A stretch of 64,000 nt of DNA from NCBI GenBank assembly GCA_020634515.1, contig JACKBL010000009.1:124001-188000 (forward strand), written 5' to 3'. The DNA comes from Ardenticatenales bacterium (GTDB lineage: Bacteria; Chloroflexota; Anaerolineae; Promineifilales; Promineifilaceae). A model generated the notes under the pieces. The model did not search any database and was not told where the DNA came from. It was given only the letters and a program-made list of their open reading frames with translations. A program made the position numbers and the translations under genes. Shown in pieces: positions 7,865 to 16,853 of this stretch; within the stretch, counting starts at the first letter, position 1; each line of letters begins with the position of its first letter.

Positions 7865-10261
7865 GGTGGCCGCCAGAGCCAGGCGATGCCGGTTCCCCAA
7901 TTCATTCCACGCCTGTTCGTCCTCATGTTCGTCTTGTTGGCCGTCGTGGTTCTCACCGCGTGCGGTTCCTCAAACCTGCCCCCGGTCCCAGAAGTGCCCG
8001 CTGTTGAGGCCAGTGATGGCGTGCCAGAGCCTGCGGCGGCGGCAAATGTGTTTACCACGGACGTCAGTGACGTGGATTTGAACGGACAGGGGACGACCAC
8101 TTCCGTTATCACCGGGGAGCCGTTTGTGGGGCGCTTTGACTTTCAACTGTGGAACCAGGATGACTGCCCCGACTGCCGCGTGCAGATTGTCGTCAGTGTT
8201 GGTGCGGAGGCGCAGCTTTGTGTTTATGATGGTGTGCCGGGCTTGCGGCCAGGCATGAGCAGTACCGCCGAATTCGAGCTGACCGCGCCGTTGCAGCGGG
8301 GGTTGTACGACATCCGTTATCGTAGCTTGCAGGCGGTGGACTGCGCCGCTGCGCAGGCTGCCTTTGCCGCGAATGGCCTGGACCAAACGGCGCTGTTGGG
8401 CAAGTTGGTGGTCACGTCGCCTCCAGTAACCTATCGCAACGACTTTACCACGAAGATCAGCCACGTGGATTTGAATGGGGGCGGCATTCGGGCGACGGTG
8501 ACGGCGGGGGAACAGGTGGCAGGGCAGTTGGATTTCCAAATTTGGAACCAGGATGGTTGCCCAGGCTGTATCAGCCAGATCGTGGTGGGTATTGATGGCG
8601 ACGCTCAGACCTGTGTCTTTGATGGTATTCCGGGTCAGAAGCCCGGTGTTTCTGACCGTGGGCGTTTTGAACTGGTGGTTCCGAACCTTCCAGGCACGTA
8701 TGATATTCGGTACAGCAGCCGGCAGGAGTATGGCTGCGCCGACGCGCGGCAGGCTTATGAGGCGGATGGGGCGCAGCAGGCTATCAAGATTGGTACGTTG
8801 ACCGTGGTGGCCGCGCCGGTGGCGCCTCCTCTTGTGTCGGAACCGCCGGTGACGCCGGAGCCACAAAATCGGGATCCGATCAACGACTACATCTGGTCGC
8901 TCAGTTACGACCCGGATCGGATGCTGAGTGTGCAGCCGAATGGCAGTACGCACGCGCAGCCCGTGAATACGAGACAGGCTGGCAGCTCAGCGGTGATTAT
9001 TTGCACGAAGCAGGACCATGTCTTGCGGGAGAACCTGACGGAACTGGCGATTATGCGCCCTACGAATGGCGTGATTTATCCGGGGGCGGTGATTCTGGCG
9101 AATCAGCGGATGGCGGAAGGGCTGCCGGTGCCGGTGACGCTGCCGCGTGCCCCGATGGTTCTCTCGATTGATTTGCCCGGTCTGGCGGAGAGTGCGCGCA
9201 TCACGTCTCCCGCTAATGATACGGTGCAGGCGGCGGTGAATCAGTTGTTGGCGCAGTGGAATAGAATGCCGGCATCTCAAGGGTACATCAACACCTCTCG
9301 TTCCTTCTACGACCTGACCACCGGCTACGCCTTGCAGCAGGTCGCCCTTGACCTGGGCTTGAATGCGGAATGGGCATCGGGCACATCCTTTGCCTCCCAA
9401 CTGCGCGTTAACAACAGCACGGAAAAATCAACTGTCGTCCTCTACTACAAGCAAGTCTTCTACACCGTGACCATGAATACGCCGGAAACCCCCGCGGACT
9501 TCTTCGATCCCCACGTCACCCGCGACGAGTTGGCGCGCGTGGTGAACAGCGCCAACCCGCCCGCCTACGTTCGCAGCGTGGACTATGGTCGCATCCTCAT
9601 GGTAAAGATGGAGACAACGGCCCACGAGACGAAGGTCAACCTGGAACTGGCCCTCAAGCGGGCGATGGGTTTGGCGTCGGCGGAAGGCAGTTTGGGGGCG
9701 AGCTATGAAGAGATTATACGCAACGCCAACTTTACCGTCGTTAAAATTGGCGGCGGAGCGTCGCAGTCCGACACGTTCACGAACGTAGCCAGCATGAATC
9801 GTTATATTGAGAATGGCGCGGTCTACAGTCCTGGCAATCCGGGCGCGCCAATTGCCTACACCGTGGCCTTCCTCCAAGACAACCGCGTTGCCAAAATGGG
9901 TTTCACCACCGACTACACCGAAACAAACTGCGTCCAGCATCCGAATGGGTATGTGCGTTTGTGGCACGATGCCGCTTACATCGCTCAGTTTGAGGTTTCC
10001 TGGGATGAACCGGACGCCAATGGCGGCCTGACGCATCGCCAATGGAATTCTGGCGAGCAGACAGCGGGTTACAAGAAGACTGTTGCCCTACCCGGCGATG
10101 CTCGCAATGTGCGCATTCAGACGTGGGGCGTGACGGGATTAGCCTGGAACTGGTGGGGAGAAGTGATGAATGTGACGGAGTCCGGCCCCACCAATATGTG
10201 CTATCGAGCGATGGGTACGACCCTGGATATGCGGTATCAACGGCGTTCCAGTTGTCCGTAG
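7760..10261 (+). CDS. Lipoprotein cholesterol-dependent cytolysin (thiol-activated cytolysin family)
   Basis: A lipobox LTAC sits at residues 65-68 of the longest form, so the mature protein should be lipid-anchored outside the membrane. Two copies of a roughly 107-residue beta domain (residues 97-204 and 228-334) each keep paired cysteines (CPDC, CPGC). From residue 371 to the end the protein follows the pore-forming cytolysins: NGVIYPGA, RAPM..SIDLPGL, VNQLLAQW and a TGLAWNWWG loop at residues 792-800. That loop matches the tryptophan-rich undecapeptide, but valine replaces the usual cysteine. A Thr-Leu pair in GTTL (residues 819-822) matches the cholesterol-recognition loop. The 463-residue core is of normal length. 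Starts at 7823 or 7886 are also possible. Pore formation is inferred from the family. Confidence 0.92.
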   Translation: MPIPNRIPHINRKPFSSRRNQMPIPNRIPYINHIPGGRQSQAMPVPQFIPRLFVLMFVLLAVVVLTACGSSNLPPVPEVPAVEASDGVPEPAAAANVFTTDVSDVDLNGQGTTTSVITGEPFVGRFDFQLWNQDDCPDCRVQIVVSVGAEAQLCVYDGVPGLRPGMSSTAEFELTAPLQRGLYDIRYRSLQAVDCAAAQAAFAANGLDQTALLGKLVVTSPPVTYRNDFTTKISHVDLNGGGIRATVTAGEQVAGQLDFQIWNQDGCPGCISQIVVGIDGDAQTCVFDGIPGQKPGVSDRGRFELVVPNLPGTYDIRYSSRQEYGCADARQAYEADGAQQAIKIGTLTVVAAPVAPPLVSEPPVTPEPQNRDPINDYIWSLSYDPDRMLSVQPNGSTHAQPVNTRQAGSSAVIICTKQDHVLRENLTELAIMRPTNGVIYPGAVILANQRMAEGLPVPVTLPRAPMVLSIDLPGLAESARITSPANDTVQAAVNQLLAQWNRMPASQGYINTSRSFYDLTTGYALQQVALDLGLNAEWASGTSFASQLRVNNSTEKSTVVLYYKQVFYTVTMNTPETPADFFDPHVTRDELARVVNSANPPAYVRSVDYGRILMVKMETTAHETKVNLELALKRAMGLASAEGSLGASYEEIIRNANFTVVKIGGGASQSDTFTNVASMNRYIENGAVYSPGNPGAPIAYTVAFLQDNRVAKMGFTTDYTETNCVQHPNGYVRLWHDAAYIAQFEVSWDEPDANGGLTHRQWNSGEQTAGYKKTVALPGDARNVRIQTWGVTGLAWNWWGEVMNVTESGPTNMCYRAMGTTLDMRYQRRSSCP

Positions 10262-10352
10262 GGCAGCCCGAACCTTTTCGACCCGATTGGCGTCCATGAC
10301 AGGCGTGATGGCGCTTTATCGAGAAAACTTTGTGGCATCCGCGGTCCAAAAG

Positions 10353-10386
10353 AAAAAGGCCAGCCCGATGAGGGGCTGGCCTTTTT
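10353..10386 (-). terminator. Rho-independent terminator of the ribosomal protein block
   Basis: A perfect 14-bp stem (AAAAAGGCCAGCCC with its complement) closes a short loop, and both sides carry A/T runs, so it can terminate the minus-strand rplL transcript and possibly the plus-strand cytolysin transcript too. Confidence 0.9.
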
Positions 10387-10405
10387 GCCGGCGAAACGAA
10401 TCGAT

Positions 10406-10786
10406 TTACTTGACTTCGACGGTCGCGCCCGCTTCTTCCAGTTTGGTTTTGGCGTCGGCAGCCGCTTCTTTGGAGACGGCTTCCATCACCTTGCTGGGAA
10501 TACCATCGACCAGGTCTTTGGCTTCTTTGAGTCCCAGACCGGTGAGGGCGCGGACTTCTTTGATGACCTGGATTTTCTTGGCACCGAAATCGGTGAGGAC
10601 GACGTCGAACTCCGTCTGCTCTTCCTCTTCGACAACTTCGGCGACGGCAGCCATGGGCATCATGCCCATGGCCATGGGGGCCGCGGCGCTGACGCCCCAT
10701 TTTTCTTCGAGCATTTTGGTCAGTTCAGCGGCTTCCAACAGAGTGAGGCTGCTGAGTTCATCGACGATTTTTGCAAGATCGGCCAT
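10406..10786 (-). CDS. rplL: 50S ribosomal protein L7/L12
   Basis: Acidic stalk protein of 126 residues that recruits translation factors to the ribosome. The N-terminal dimer domain (MADLAKIVDELSSLTLLEAA) is followed by an Ala/Met/Pro hinge near residues 38-50 and the conserved C-terminal domain with KKIQVIKEVRALTGLGLKEA. A ribosome site (GGAGG) precedes the ATG. It follows rplJ by 66 bp and is followed by a strong terminator. The next genes usually found here, rpoB and rpoC, are absent. Confidence 0.97.
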   Translation of the reverse strand: MADLAKIVDELSSLTLLEAAELTKMLEEKWGVSAAAPMAMGMMPMAAVAEVVEEEEQTEFDVVLTDFGAKKIQVIKEVRALTGLGLKEAKDLVDGIPSKVMEAVSKEAAADAKTKLEEAGATVEVK

Positions 10787-10852
10787 TGTGATAATCCTCC
10801 AGAAATGGTTTGGTTAATTAACTTGTGATGATGTGCCTGAAAGCGAGGTGGC

Positions 10853-11401
10853 TCAGGCTGCCGCTTCCGCGGCTTCGGCGTTTTCGTCCTTCTTGGTGTA
10901 GGCGTCGAGGACGTTGACAAGTTGGCGTACACCACCGGCAATGGTGGCGGCCACGTTGCGGGCAGGGGCGCTGATGAGGCCAATGATCTGGCCACGCAGC
11001 TGGTCAAGGGAAGGCAGGGAGGCAAGTGCTTCAACGTCTTCCTTGCTCAGCAGGCGATTGCCCAGGACGCCGCCTTTCAAAACGAATTTTTCTTCTGTTT
11101 TAGCGAAATCGACGAGGGCTTTGGCTAATGCCGGCACTTCACCCAGTGCAAACCCCGCCGCCACCTGACCCGCGAGCAGGTCCGTCGGAACAGCTTTACC
11201 GGCTTCATCCAGAGCAATCGCCAGCAGCGTGTTCTTTGTCACACTGAAGACGCCTTCTACCTGGCGCACTTGACCGCGCAATTCTTCCATGCGCTTGACG
11301 TTCATGCCCTTGTACTCGGCCAGGAAAACCACATCACTCTGACCCAGCCACTCCTGATAGGCAACCAATAACTCTTCTTTGCGTTCTTTTGTGATAGCCA
11401 A
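10853..11401 (-). CDS. rplJ: 50S ribosomal protein L10
   Basis: Stalk base protein of 182 residues that anchors L7/L12 dimers on 23S rRNA. The start MAITKERKEELL and the later LRGQVRQVEGVFSVTKNTL stretch are typical of the family; the C-terminal helix is rich in Ala and Glu. An AGGAGGTG-like site lies just before the ATG. A 280-bp leader with an attenuator-like hairpin lies upstream, fitting autogenous control by the L10-L12 complex. Confidence 0.97.
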   Translation of the reverse strand: MAITKERKEELLVAYQEWLGQSDVVFLAEYKGMNVKRMEELRGQVRQVEGVFSVTKNTLLAIALDEAGKAVPTDLLAGQVAAGFALGEVPALAKALVDFAKTEEKFVLKGGVLGNRLLSKEDVEALASLPSLDQLRGQIIGLISAPARNVAATIAGGVRQLVNVLDAYTKKDENAEAAEAAA

Positions 11402-11483
11402 TGCGTTTCACCTCCTCTCAAAAGATTTATCTTCCTGGAAGCTGGGAGTTTCCCGGAAGATTCGTTTGCAAACAGTCAGCGGC

Positions 11484-11640
11484 AAAAAAAAATCCTCATA
11501 CCGGCCGGTATGAGGATTCAAGGGCAAGCCGACGCGCTATCACGTGCAAACGTGATAACGGGCGGTTTAGTTCTGTTGAACCACTCACCTCGGCTGGAGA
11601 TTAAGCCAGGACTTGCCCGGCGCCAACTGTCTTCGGCAAT
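11484..11640 (-). promoter_or_regulatory. Ribosomal protein L10 leader with attenuator hairpin
   Basis: On the minus strand the leader ends in a near-perfect hairpin (AATCCTCATACCGG, then its complement) followed by nine T residues, at 11484-11519. Upstream lie further helices, including a TATCACGT...ACGTGATA stem. Placed directly before rplJ, this is the position and form of the L10 leader family, where free L10-L12 binds the RNA and favours termination. The exact 5' end is a guess. Confidence 0.75.
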
Positions 11641-11686
11641 GGATAGGTTACGATTTTAATGGTGGGCGAGAAGCCCAAAAGAAATT

Positions 11687-12388
11687 TTACTGCATTGCCT
11701 CGATAGCGTCCACCCGAATACCAGGCCCCATGGTGTTCGCCAACGTGATGCGGCGCACGTAGGTTCCCTTGACGGTGGATGGACGGGCTTTTTTGATGGA
11801 ATCCAGCATACTTTGCAGGTTTTCACGCAGTTGTTCGGGCGTGAAGCTGGCCTTCCCCAGGGGGGCGTGGACGTTGCCCGTGCGGTCTACGCGATAGGAA
11901 ACGCGCCCCGCTTTTGCTTCTTGAATAAGGCGGGGTAGGTCGGGTCCAGGGGCGACTGTGCCGGCACGGGGGTTGGGCATCAACCCACGCGGACCCAGCA
12001 CACGACCCAGGCGGCCTACTTTGCCCATCATCGAGGGGACGGCGATGGCTACGTCAAACTCCGTCCACCCATTCTGAATCTGCGTGATCACGTCATCATC
12101 GGCGATAATGTCCGCACCTGCTTCTTCCGCCAGGCGTGCATCTTCACCTTGAGCGAAAACCAGCACGCGCACTGTTTTACCCAGTCCGTGGGGCAGCACC
12201 ACCACGTCGCGGATCATCTGGTCCGCCTTGCGTGGGTCCACGCCCAGGCGAAAGTGTACTTCGACGGTCGGATCGAATTTGGTGGTGACGGTATCCTTGA
12301 TCAAAGTGATGGCTTCATCGCGGGTATAGAGTTTGCCGCGGTCTACTTTGGCGGCAGCTTCCTGATACTTGCGTCCTCGTTGTGGCAT
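11687..12388 (-). CDS. rplA: 50S ribosomal protein L1
   Basis: A 233-residue protein of the L1 stalk, which moves deacylated tRNA out of the E site. Family stretches include VEVHFRLGVDPRKADQ, GVVLPHG-like VVLPHGLGKT and GPRGLMPNPRAGTV. I start at MPQRGRKYQEAA because GAGGAGATAAC lies just before it; the open frame extends 23 codons further without support. It follows rplK by 83 bp on the same strand. Confidence 0.97.
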   Translation of the reverse strand: MPQRGRKYQEAAAKVDRGKLYTRDEAITLIKDTVTTKFDPTVEVHFRLGVDPRKADQMIRDVVVLPHGLGKTVRVLVFAQGEDARLAEEAGADIIADDDVITQIQNGWTEFDVAIAVPSMMGKVGRLGRVLGPRGLMPNPRAGTVAPGPDLPRLIQEAKAGRVSYRVDRTGNVHAPLGKASFTPEQLRENLQSMLDSIKKARPSTVKGTYVRRITLANTMGPGIRVDAIEAMQ

Positions 12389-12471
12389 GTTATCTCCTCG
12401 TGGTTTTAGCGGCAGAATGCCTCCCACCAGGGCAGTATGGCGGTCAAGACCGCGCAACTGCCTGACAATTT

Positions 12472-12897
12472 TTAGTCGGCGATAGTTAGCCCCATGCTGC
12501 GGGCTGTGCCGGCAATAATCTTCATCGCGCTCTCAATATCATTGGCGCTCAGGTCCTTGAGTTTGACCTCCGCGATTTCTCGTAACTGCGCCTGCGTGAC
12601 TGTCCCTACCTTGTTGCGATTGGGGATGGGAGAGCCGCTCTTGACACCCGCGGCCTGTTTTAGCAGGTCCGCCGCGGGGGGTGTTTTTAAGATGAACGTG
12701 AAGCTACCATCTTGAAAGACGGTCACTTCGACCGGCACAACCTGGCCCACCATATTCGTGGTCTTGGCATTATACTCCTTGCAGAACTGCATCAGGTTAA
12801 TACCTTGCGGACCGAGGGCGGTACCAATCGGGGGGGCCGGCGTCGCCTTGCCGCCCTTAATCTGAATTTTCACGACAGCTTTAATCTTTTTTGCCAT
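12472..12897 (-). CDS. rplK: 50S ribosomal protein L11
   Basis: A 141-residue protein of the GTPase-associated centre. MAKKIKAVVKIQIKGGKATP, PPIGTALGPQG and the C-terminal GTARSMG are conserved. GGAGGAAAA lies directly before the chosen ATG. It is preceded by nusG on the same strand, the standard bacterial order. Confidence 0.98.
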   Translation of the reverse strand: MAKKIKAVVKIQIKGGKATPAPPIGTALGPQGINLMQFCKEYNAKTTNMVGQVVPVEVTVFQDGSFTFILKTPPAADLLKQAAGVKSGSPIPNRNKVGTVTQAQLREIAEVKLKDLSANDIESAMKIIAGTARSMGLTIAD

Positions 12898-12990
12898 TTT
12901 TCCTCCGTGGAGTACAAACGCCTGGTCAGGCTCCTCCAATAAAAAAGGATGGACAGGGTTCTACGCCCTGTTTACGCGCACATCGCTAAA

Positions 12991-13563
12991 TTATACTTTT
13001 TCGACGTGCAGGAAATCCAATTCCACGGGCGTTTCGCGGCCAAAGAAAGAGACCAGCACACGCACTTTAGCCCGCTCCATGTCAATGTCTCGCACCGTGC
13101 CAATGAAGTCCGCAAATGGTCCGGTGCGGATGCGCACTTTTTCGCCCAGTTGGAAGTCGAACTTCATCTTGGGCGCTTCCGCTTCCATGCGGTTCATGAT
13201 CTTGGCGACTTCTTCCGGGCGCAGCGGGATGGGTTCGTCGCCTTGGCCTACGAAGCCGGTGACACCGGGGGTGTTGCGGACGACGTACCAGGAATCTTCG
13301 TCCATGATCAACTGCACCAAGATGTAACCGGGAAATACGCGCCGTTCTACGGTGCGCCGCTTACCATCTTTGATCTCTATTTCTTCTTCGGTGGGTACAA
13401 CGACATCGAAGATTTTGTGCTGCATATTCATCGTTTCGATGCGCTGCTCAATGCTATGGCGGACTTTGTTTTCGTAGCCGGAGTAGCAATGGACGACGTA
13501 CCAGTTTGCGTCTTCTTTCATGGTCGCCGTCGGCGTATTCAAATCGTTTGGTTCGTTCGCCAT
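12991..13563 (-). CDS. nusG: Transcription termination/antitermination factor NusG
   Basis: A 190-residue factor that binds the RNA polymerase clamp and links it to Rho or the ribosome. An N-terminal NGN domain (WYVVHCYSGYENKVRHSIEQR) and a C-terminal KOW domain (GEKVRIRTGPFADFIGTV) are both present. The first 20 residues are a non-conserved extension. An AGGTG site precedes the ATG. A GC-rich 139-bp gap with inverted repeats separates it from secE. Confidence 0.97.
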   Translation of the reverse strand: MANEPNDLNTPTATMKEDANWYVVHCYSGYENKVRHSIEQRIETMNMQHKIFDVVVPTEEEIEIKDGKRRTVERRVFPGYILVQLIMDEDSWYVVRNTPGVTGFVGQGDEPIPLRPEEVAKIMNRMEAEAPKMKFDFQLGEKVRIRTGPFADFIGTVRDIDMERAKVRVLVSFFGRETPVELDFLHVEKV

Positions 13564-13702
13564 ATTTACACCTGTTTCGACGATCGCGAGCAGTCTGGCC
13601 CGTGCCGTTTGATCTGCTGGACGTGCATACGCCAGAAGTCACTCGCGCGCGGCGCTATTGGCGCGGCGCCGCGCCCGCAAGTCGGCGACAGTCACCACAC
13701 AA

Positions 13703-13924
13703 TCACGTGATCAGAGTTAGTATCAGGTTGAGCAAACTGGAGAAAGCGAAGTCCAAGAAGCCCAGGAAGATGGCCATGCCGGCAGTAACGCCGAGGACGA
13801 TCAGCGTGAGGCGCTGCGATTCTTCGCGTGTGGGCCAGGTTACTTTATACAGTTCGCCGCGTGTTTCCCGCAGATATTTGATGACGGGGTTTACTTTGGC
13901 TGGCGCTTTTTTTTCTTGTGCCAC
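13703..13924 (-). CDS. secE: Preprotein translocase subunit SecE
   Basis: A 73-residue, single-span form of SecE, which clamps SecY in the plasma membrane. The amphipathic segment FLRETRGEL-like YLRETRGELYKVTWPTREE is followed by one hydrophobic helix of about 20 residues. I use the GTG at 13924 because AAGGGATG lies upstream and the longer open frame runs into the tRNA side of the spacer. It lies in the normal place between tRNA-Trp and nusG. Confidence 0.93.
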   Translation of the reverse strand: MAQEKKAPAKVNPVIKYLRETRGELYKVTWPTREESQRLTLIVLGVTAGMAIFLGFLDFAFSSLLNLILTLIT

Positions 13925-14011
13925 GTTATAACATCCCTTGCACGATGCGGATTCATAAAATAGCAGGCTGCTGTACTGATTGCTCTCACAGCAGCCTGCC
14001 ATCGTGAAATA

Positions 14012-14084
14012 CAGGGGGTGCAGGAATCGAACCCGCAGCCTGCGGTTTTGGAGACCGCCGCTCTGCCAATTGAGCTAACCCCCT
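14012..14084 (-). tRNA. tRNA-Trp (CCA)
   Basis: A 73-base cloverleaf starting AGGGGGTTAGCTCA, with a T-loop GGTTCGATTC and an acceptor stem AGGGGGT/ACCCCCT. The anticodon loop reads CTCCAAA, giving anticodon CCA. The 3' CCA is not encoded. It lies between rpmG and secE, the usual bacterial position. Confidence 0.96.
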
Positions 14085-14108
14085 ACAAAACCACGCTTAT
14101 ATTGTAGA

Positions 14109-14273
14109 TCAGCGTGTCTCGCGGTGCAACCGGTGTTGCCGGCATCTGGGGCAATACTTCATGATTTCCAGACGGTTCGGGTCGTTGCGCCGATTCTTTT
14201 CGCTGGTGTAATTGCGCTCTTTGCATTCGGTGCAGGCGAGCGTAATCAGTGACCGTACTGCTTTCTTAGCCAT
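14109..14273 (-). CDS. rpmG: 50S ribosomal protein L33
   Basis: A 54-residue protein of the large ribosomal subunit, too short for many gene finders. It reads MAKKAVRSLITLACTECKE and later MKYCPRCRQH. Two CxxC pairs (residues 14/17 and 41/44) mark the zinc-binding C+ form, which implies zinc-dependent folding. One TGCCGGCA palindrome lies inside the second CxxC region. It is followed by tRNA-Trp and preceded by tuf. Confidence 0.95.
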   Translation of the reverse strand: MAKKAVRSLITLACTECKERNYTSEKNRRNDPNRLEIMKYCPRCRQHRLHRETR

Positions 14274-14373
14274 AATGTTTATCCCACCAGGTCGCGCCTG
14301 TAGTTTTGTGTGTGTGGAAAAATGCCGGCATGGCGATCATGCGGTGGCGTGACCATTATGCCGGCATTCCCTA

Positions 14374-15576
<1,203 letters not shown>

Positions 15577-15967
15577 AGTTTAGAATCTCATTCCTTTGTT
15601 ACTAACGTGCCCATACGACACGGCGATTGCCCACGGGGGTCTCGCATCAACTAGAAAAGCACGATTCGCACACATACACCGGATTAGAGCGGAAACCAGA
15701 TAAGACAACCAGGTTGTTTTCTTGCCGCTCCTCCAAGTTGACGATGTCATTCGATACTTCATGGCCTTATCAGCAGGGGCTGGCAATGCCATGCTCTATT
15801 TCATCGTCAGCCCTTTACTGGCGCTACCTTGAACGACGTTATCCATATGGATAAACATGCCGGTAGTCGCCCCGCGATTTCCATCTCACCAGAGCGATGA
15901 AATCAGGCCTGGAAATCGACGCCTACTCACAACAATACCCCGCTTCCAGGATGGGAGCGGGGTGTAA
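15577..15967. other. Spacer between tRNA-Thr(GGT) and tuf, with a degenerate family D repeat
   Basis: No gene is seen. A degenerate family D repeat spans about 15719-15830 (CTTGCCGCTCCTCCAAG..., then ATTTCATCGTCAGCCC). A hairpin with ACCCCGCT/AGCGGGGT arms at 15937-15963 lies directly 3' of tRNA-Thr on the minus strand and may be a processing or weak termination signal; it has no T run. Confidence 0.5.
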
Positions 15968-16040
15968 AGCCCACGATGGGACTTGAACCCATGACCTCAT
16001 TCTTACCAAGAATGTGCTCTGCCTGCTGAGCTACGTGGGC
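15968..16040 (-). tRNA. tRNA-Thr (GGT)
   Basis: A 73-base cloverleaf with acceptor GCCCACG/CGTGGGC. The anticodon loop is TTGGTAA, giving anticodon GGT, which reads ACC and ACT codons. CCA is not encoded. It is the last tRNA before tuf. Confidence 0.95.
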
Positions 16041-16105
16041 AATCAGGTTGGCTAGGCGGGTGTTGTGGCGTAGATGCCGGCATCGTACCCGCGAGTGAGT
16101 AGTAG

Positions 16106-16189
16106 TGGGCCAGGTAGGACTCGAACCTACGAAGGCGTTCCGCCAGCGGATTTACAGTCCGCCCCCTTTGCCGCTCGGGACACTGACCC
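16106..16189 (-). tRNA. tRNA-Tyr (GTA)
   Basis: An 84-base class II tRNA with a long variable arm. The acceptor is GGGTCAG/CTGGCCC with one G-T pair, and the anticodon loop CTGTAAA gives GTA. It lies between the two tRNA-Thr genes. Confidence 0.95.
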
Positions 16190-16239
16190 ATTCTGATTTT
16201 GCAAATGTGCAACGTACAGGCCCATATGAGCCTGTTCAG

Positions 16240-16312
16240 AGCCGACGATGGGAATTGAACCCATAACCTATGCTTTACAAGAGCATCGCTCTGCCGATTG
16301 AGCTACGTCGGC
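16240..16312 (-). tRNA. tRNA-Thr (TGT)
   Basis: A 73-base cloverleaf with acceptor GCCGACG/CGTCGGC. The anticodon loop CTTGTAA gives TGT, reading ACA and ACG. It is the first gene of the tRNA-tuf transcription unit. Confidence 0.95.
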
Positions 16313-16355
16313 AAGGTGTTCCGCACCATCTCGTATACTCTGATACAGACCAACA

Positions 16356-16384
16356 AGTATAGACAGTTAAGGACCATTCGTCAA
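16356..16384 (-). promoter_or_regulatory. Sigma-70-type promoter for the tRNA-tuf unit
   Basis: On the minus strand TTGACG is followed after 17 bases by TATACT. Transcription would begin about 35 bases before the tRNA-Thr(TGT) 5' end. The match and spacing are close to consensus, and the position fits a strong stable-RNA promoter. Confidence 0.75.
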
Positions 16385-16853
16385 CATCCGCGACGGGAAA
16401 TTTGCCGCGAATCTGAAAAATGGTTCCCGGCACTGTTTGGGTGCGCGTTGTTTCGTTGCTCGCGCCGCTTGACGAACTCGCCTGCAATATGCTATATTGT
16501 CGTCGGCAACGAGTTCTCACGGTCAGATACCAGGTAACATCGTATCTGTCGATTTCAGAGGAAACAAGCACATAATGATAATGGTCGCCTCCCCAACTGC
16601 CTTCATGTTGCTGACTGTCAAAGCAGCTTCTTTTGGCGTGCCTTATCGGAGTGTGCCTGCGCGTTGTTAACATAACTGGGTGACATCCCCCTTGATGAGT
16701 AACGGCCGCGGCATATCTTGCTCGCGGTCGTTTTTGTTTCCCCTTTCTTGCGCAAACGCATAGGGATGTGGCAAATGATCGCCACAGGACTGCCTGGCCT
16801 CCAAGTTGTCGCCTCATCTCCGCGATAGATGGGACGGCAAGCGAGATTATACC
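16385..16853. other. Divergent intergenic region upstream of the ABC-F gene
   Basis: I see no gene. A palindromic GCAATATGCTATATTGTC segment lies near 16485 and could be an operator. Long open frames here overlap the tRNA gene or lack coding character. An AT-rich run with GTGCCTTATC follows. No clear plus-strand promoter was found for the ABC-F gene. Confidence 0.35.

Noticed and set aside
14323..14366. Paired TGCCGGCA palindromes after tuf considered as a terminator
   Set aside because: The two palindromes can pair, but no T run follows and the same motif occurs throughout the window without termination context.
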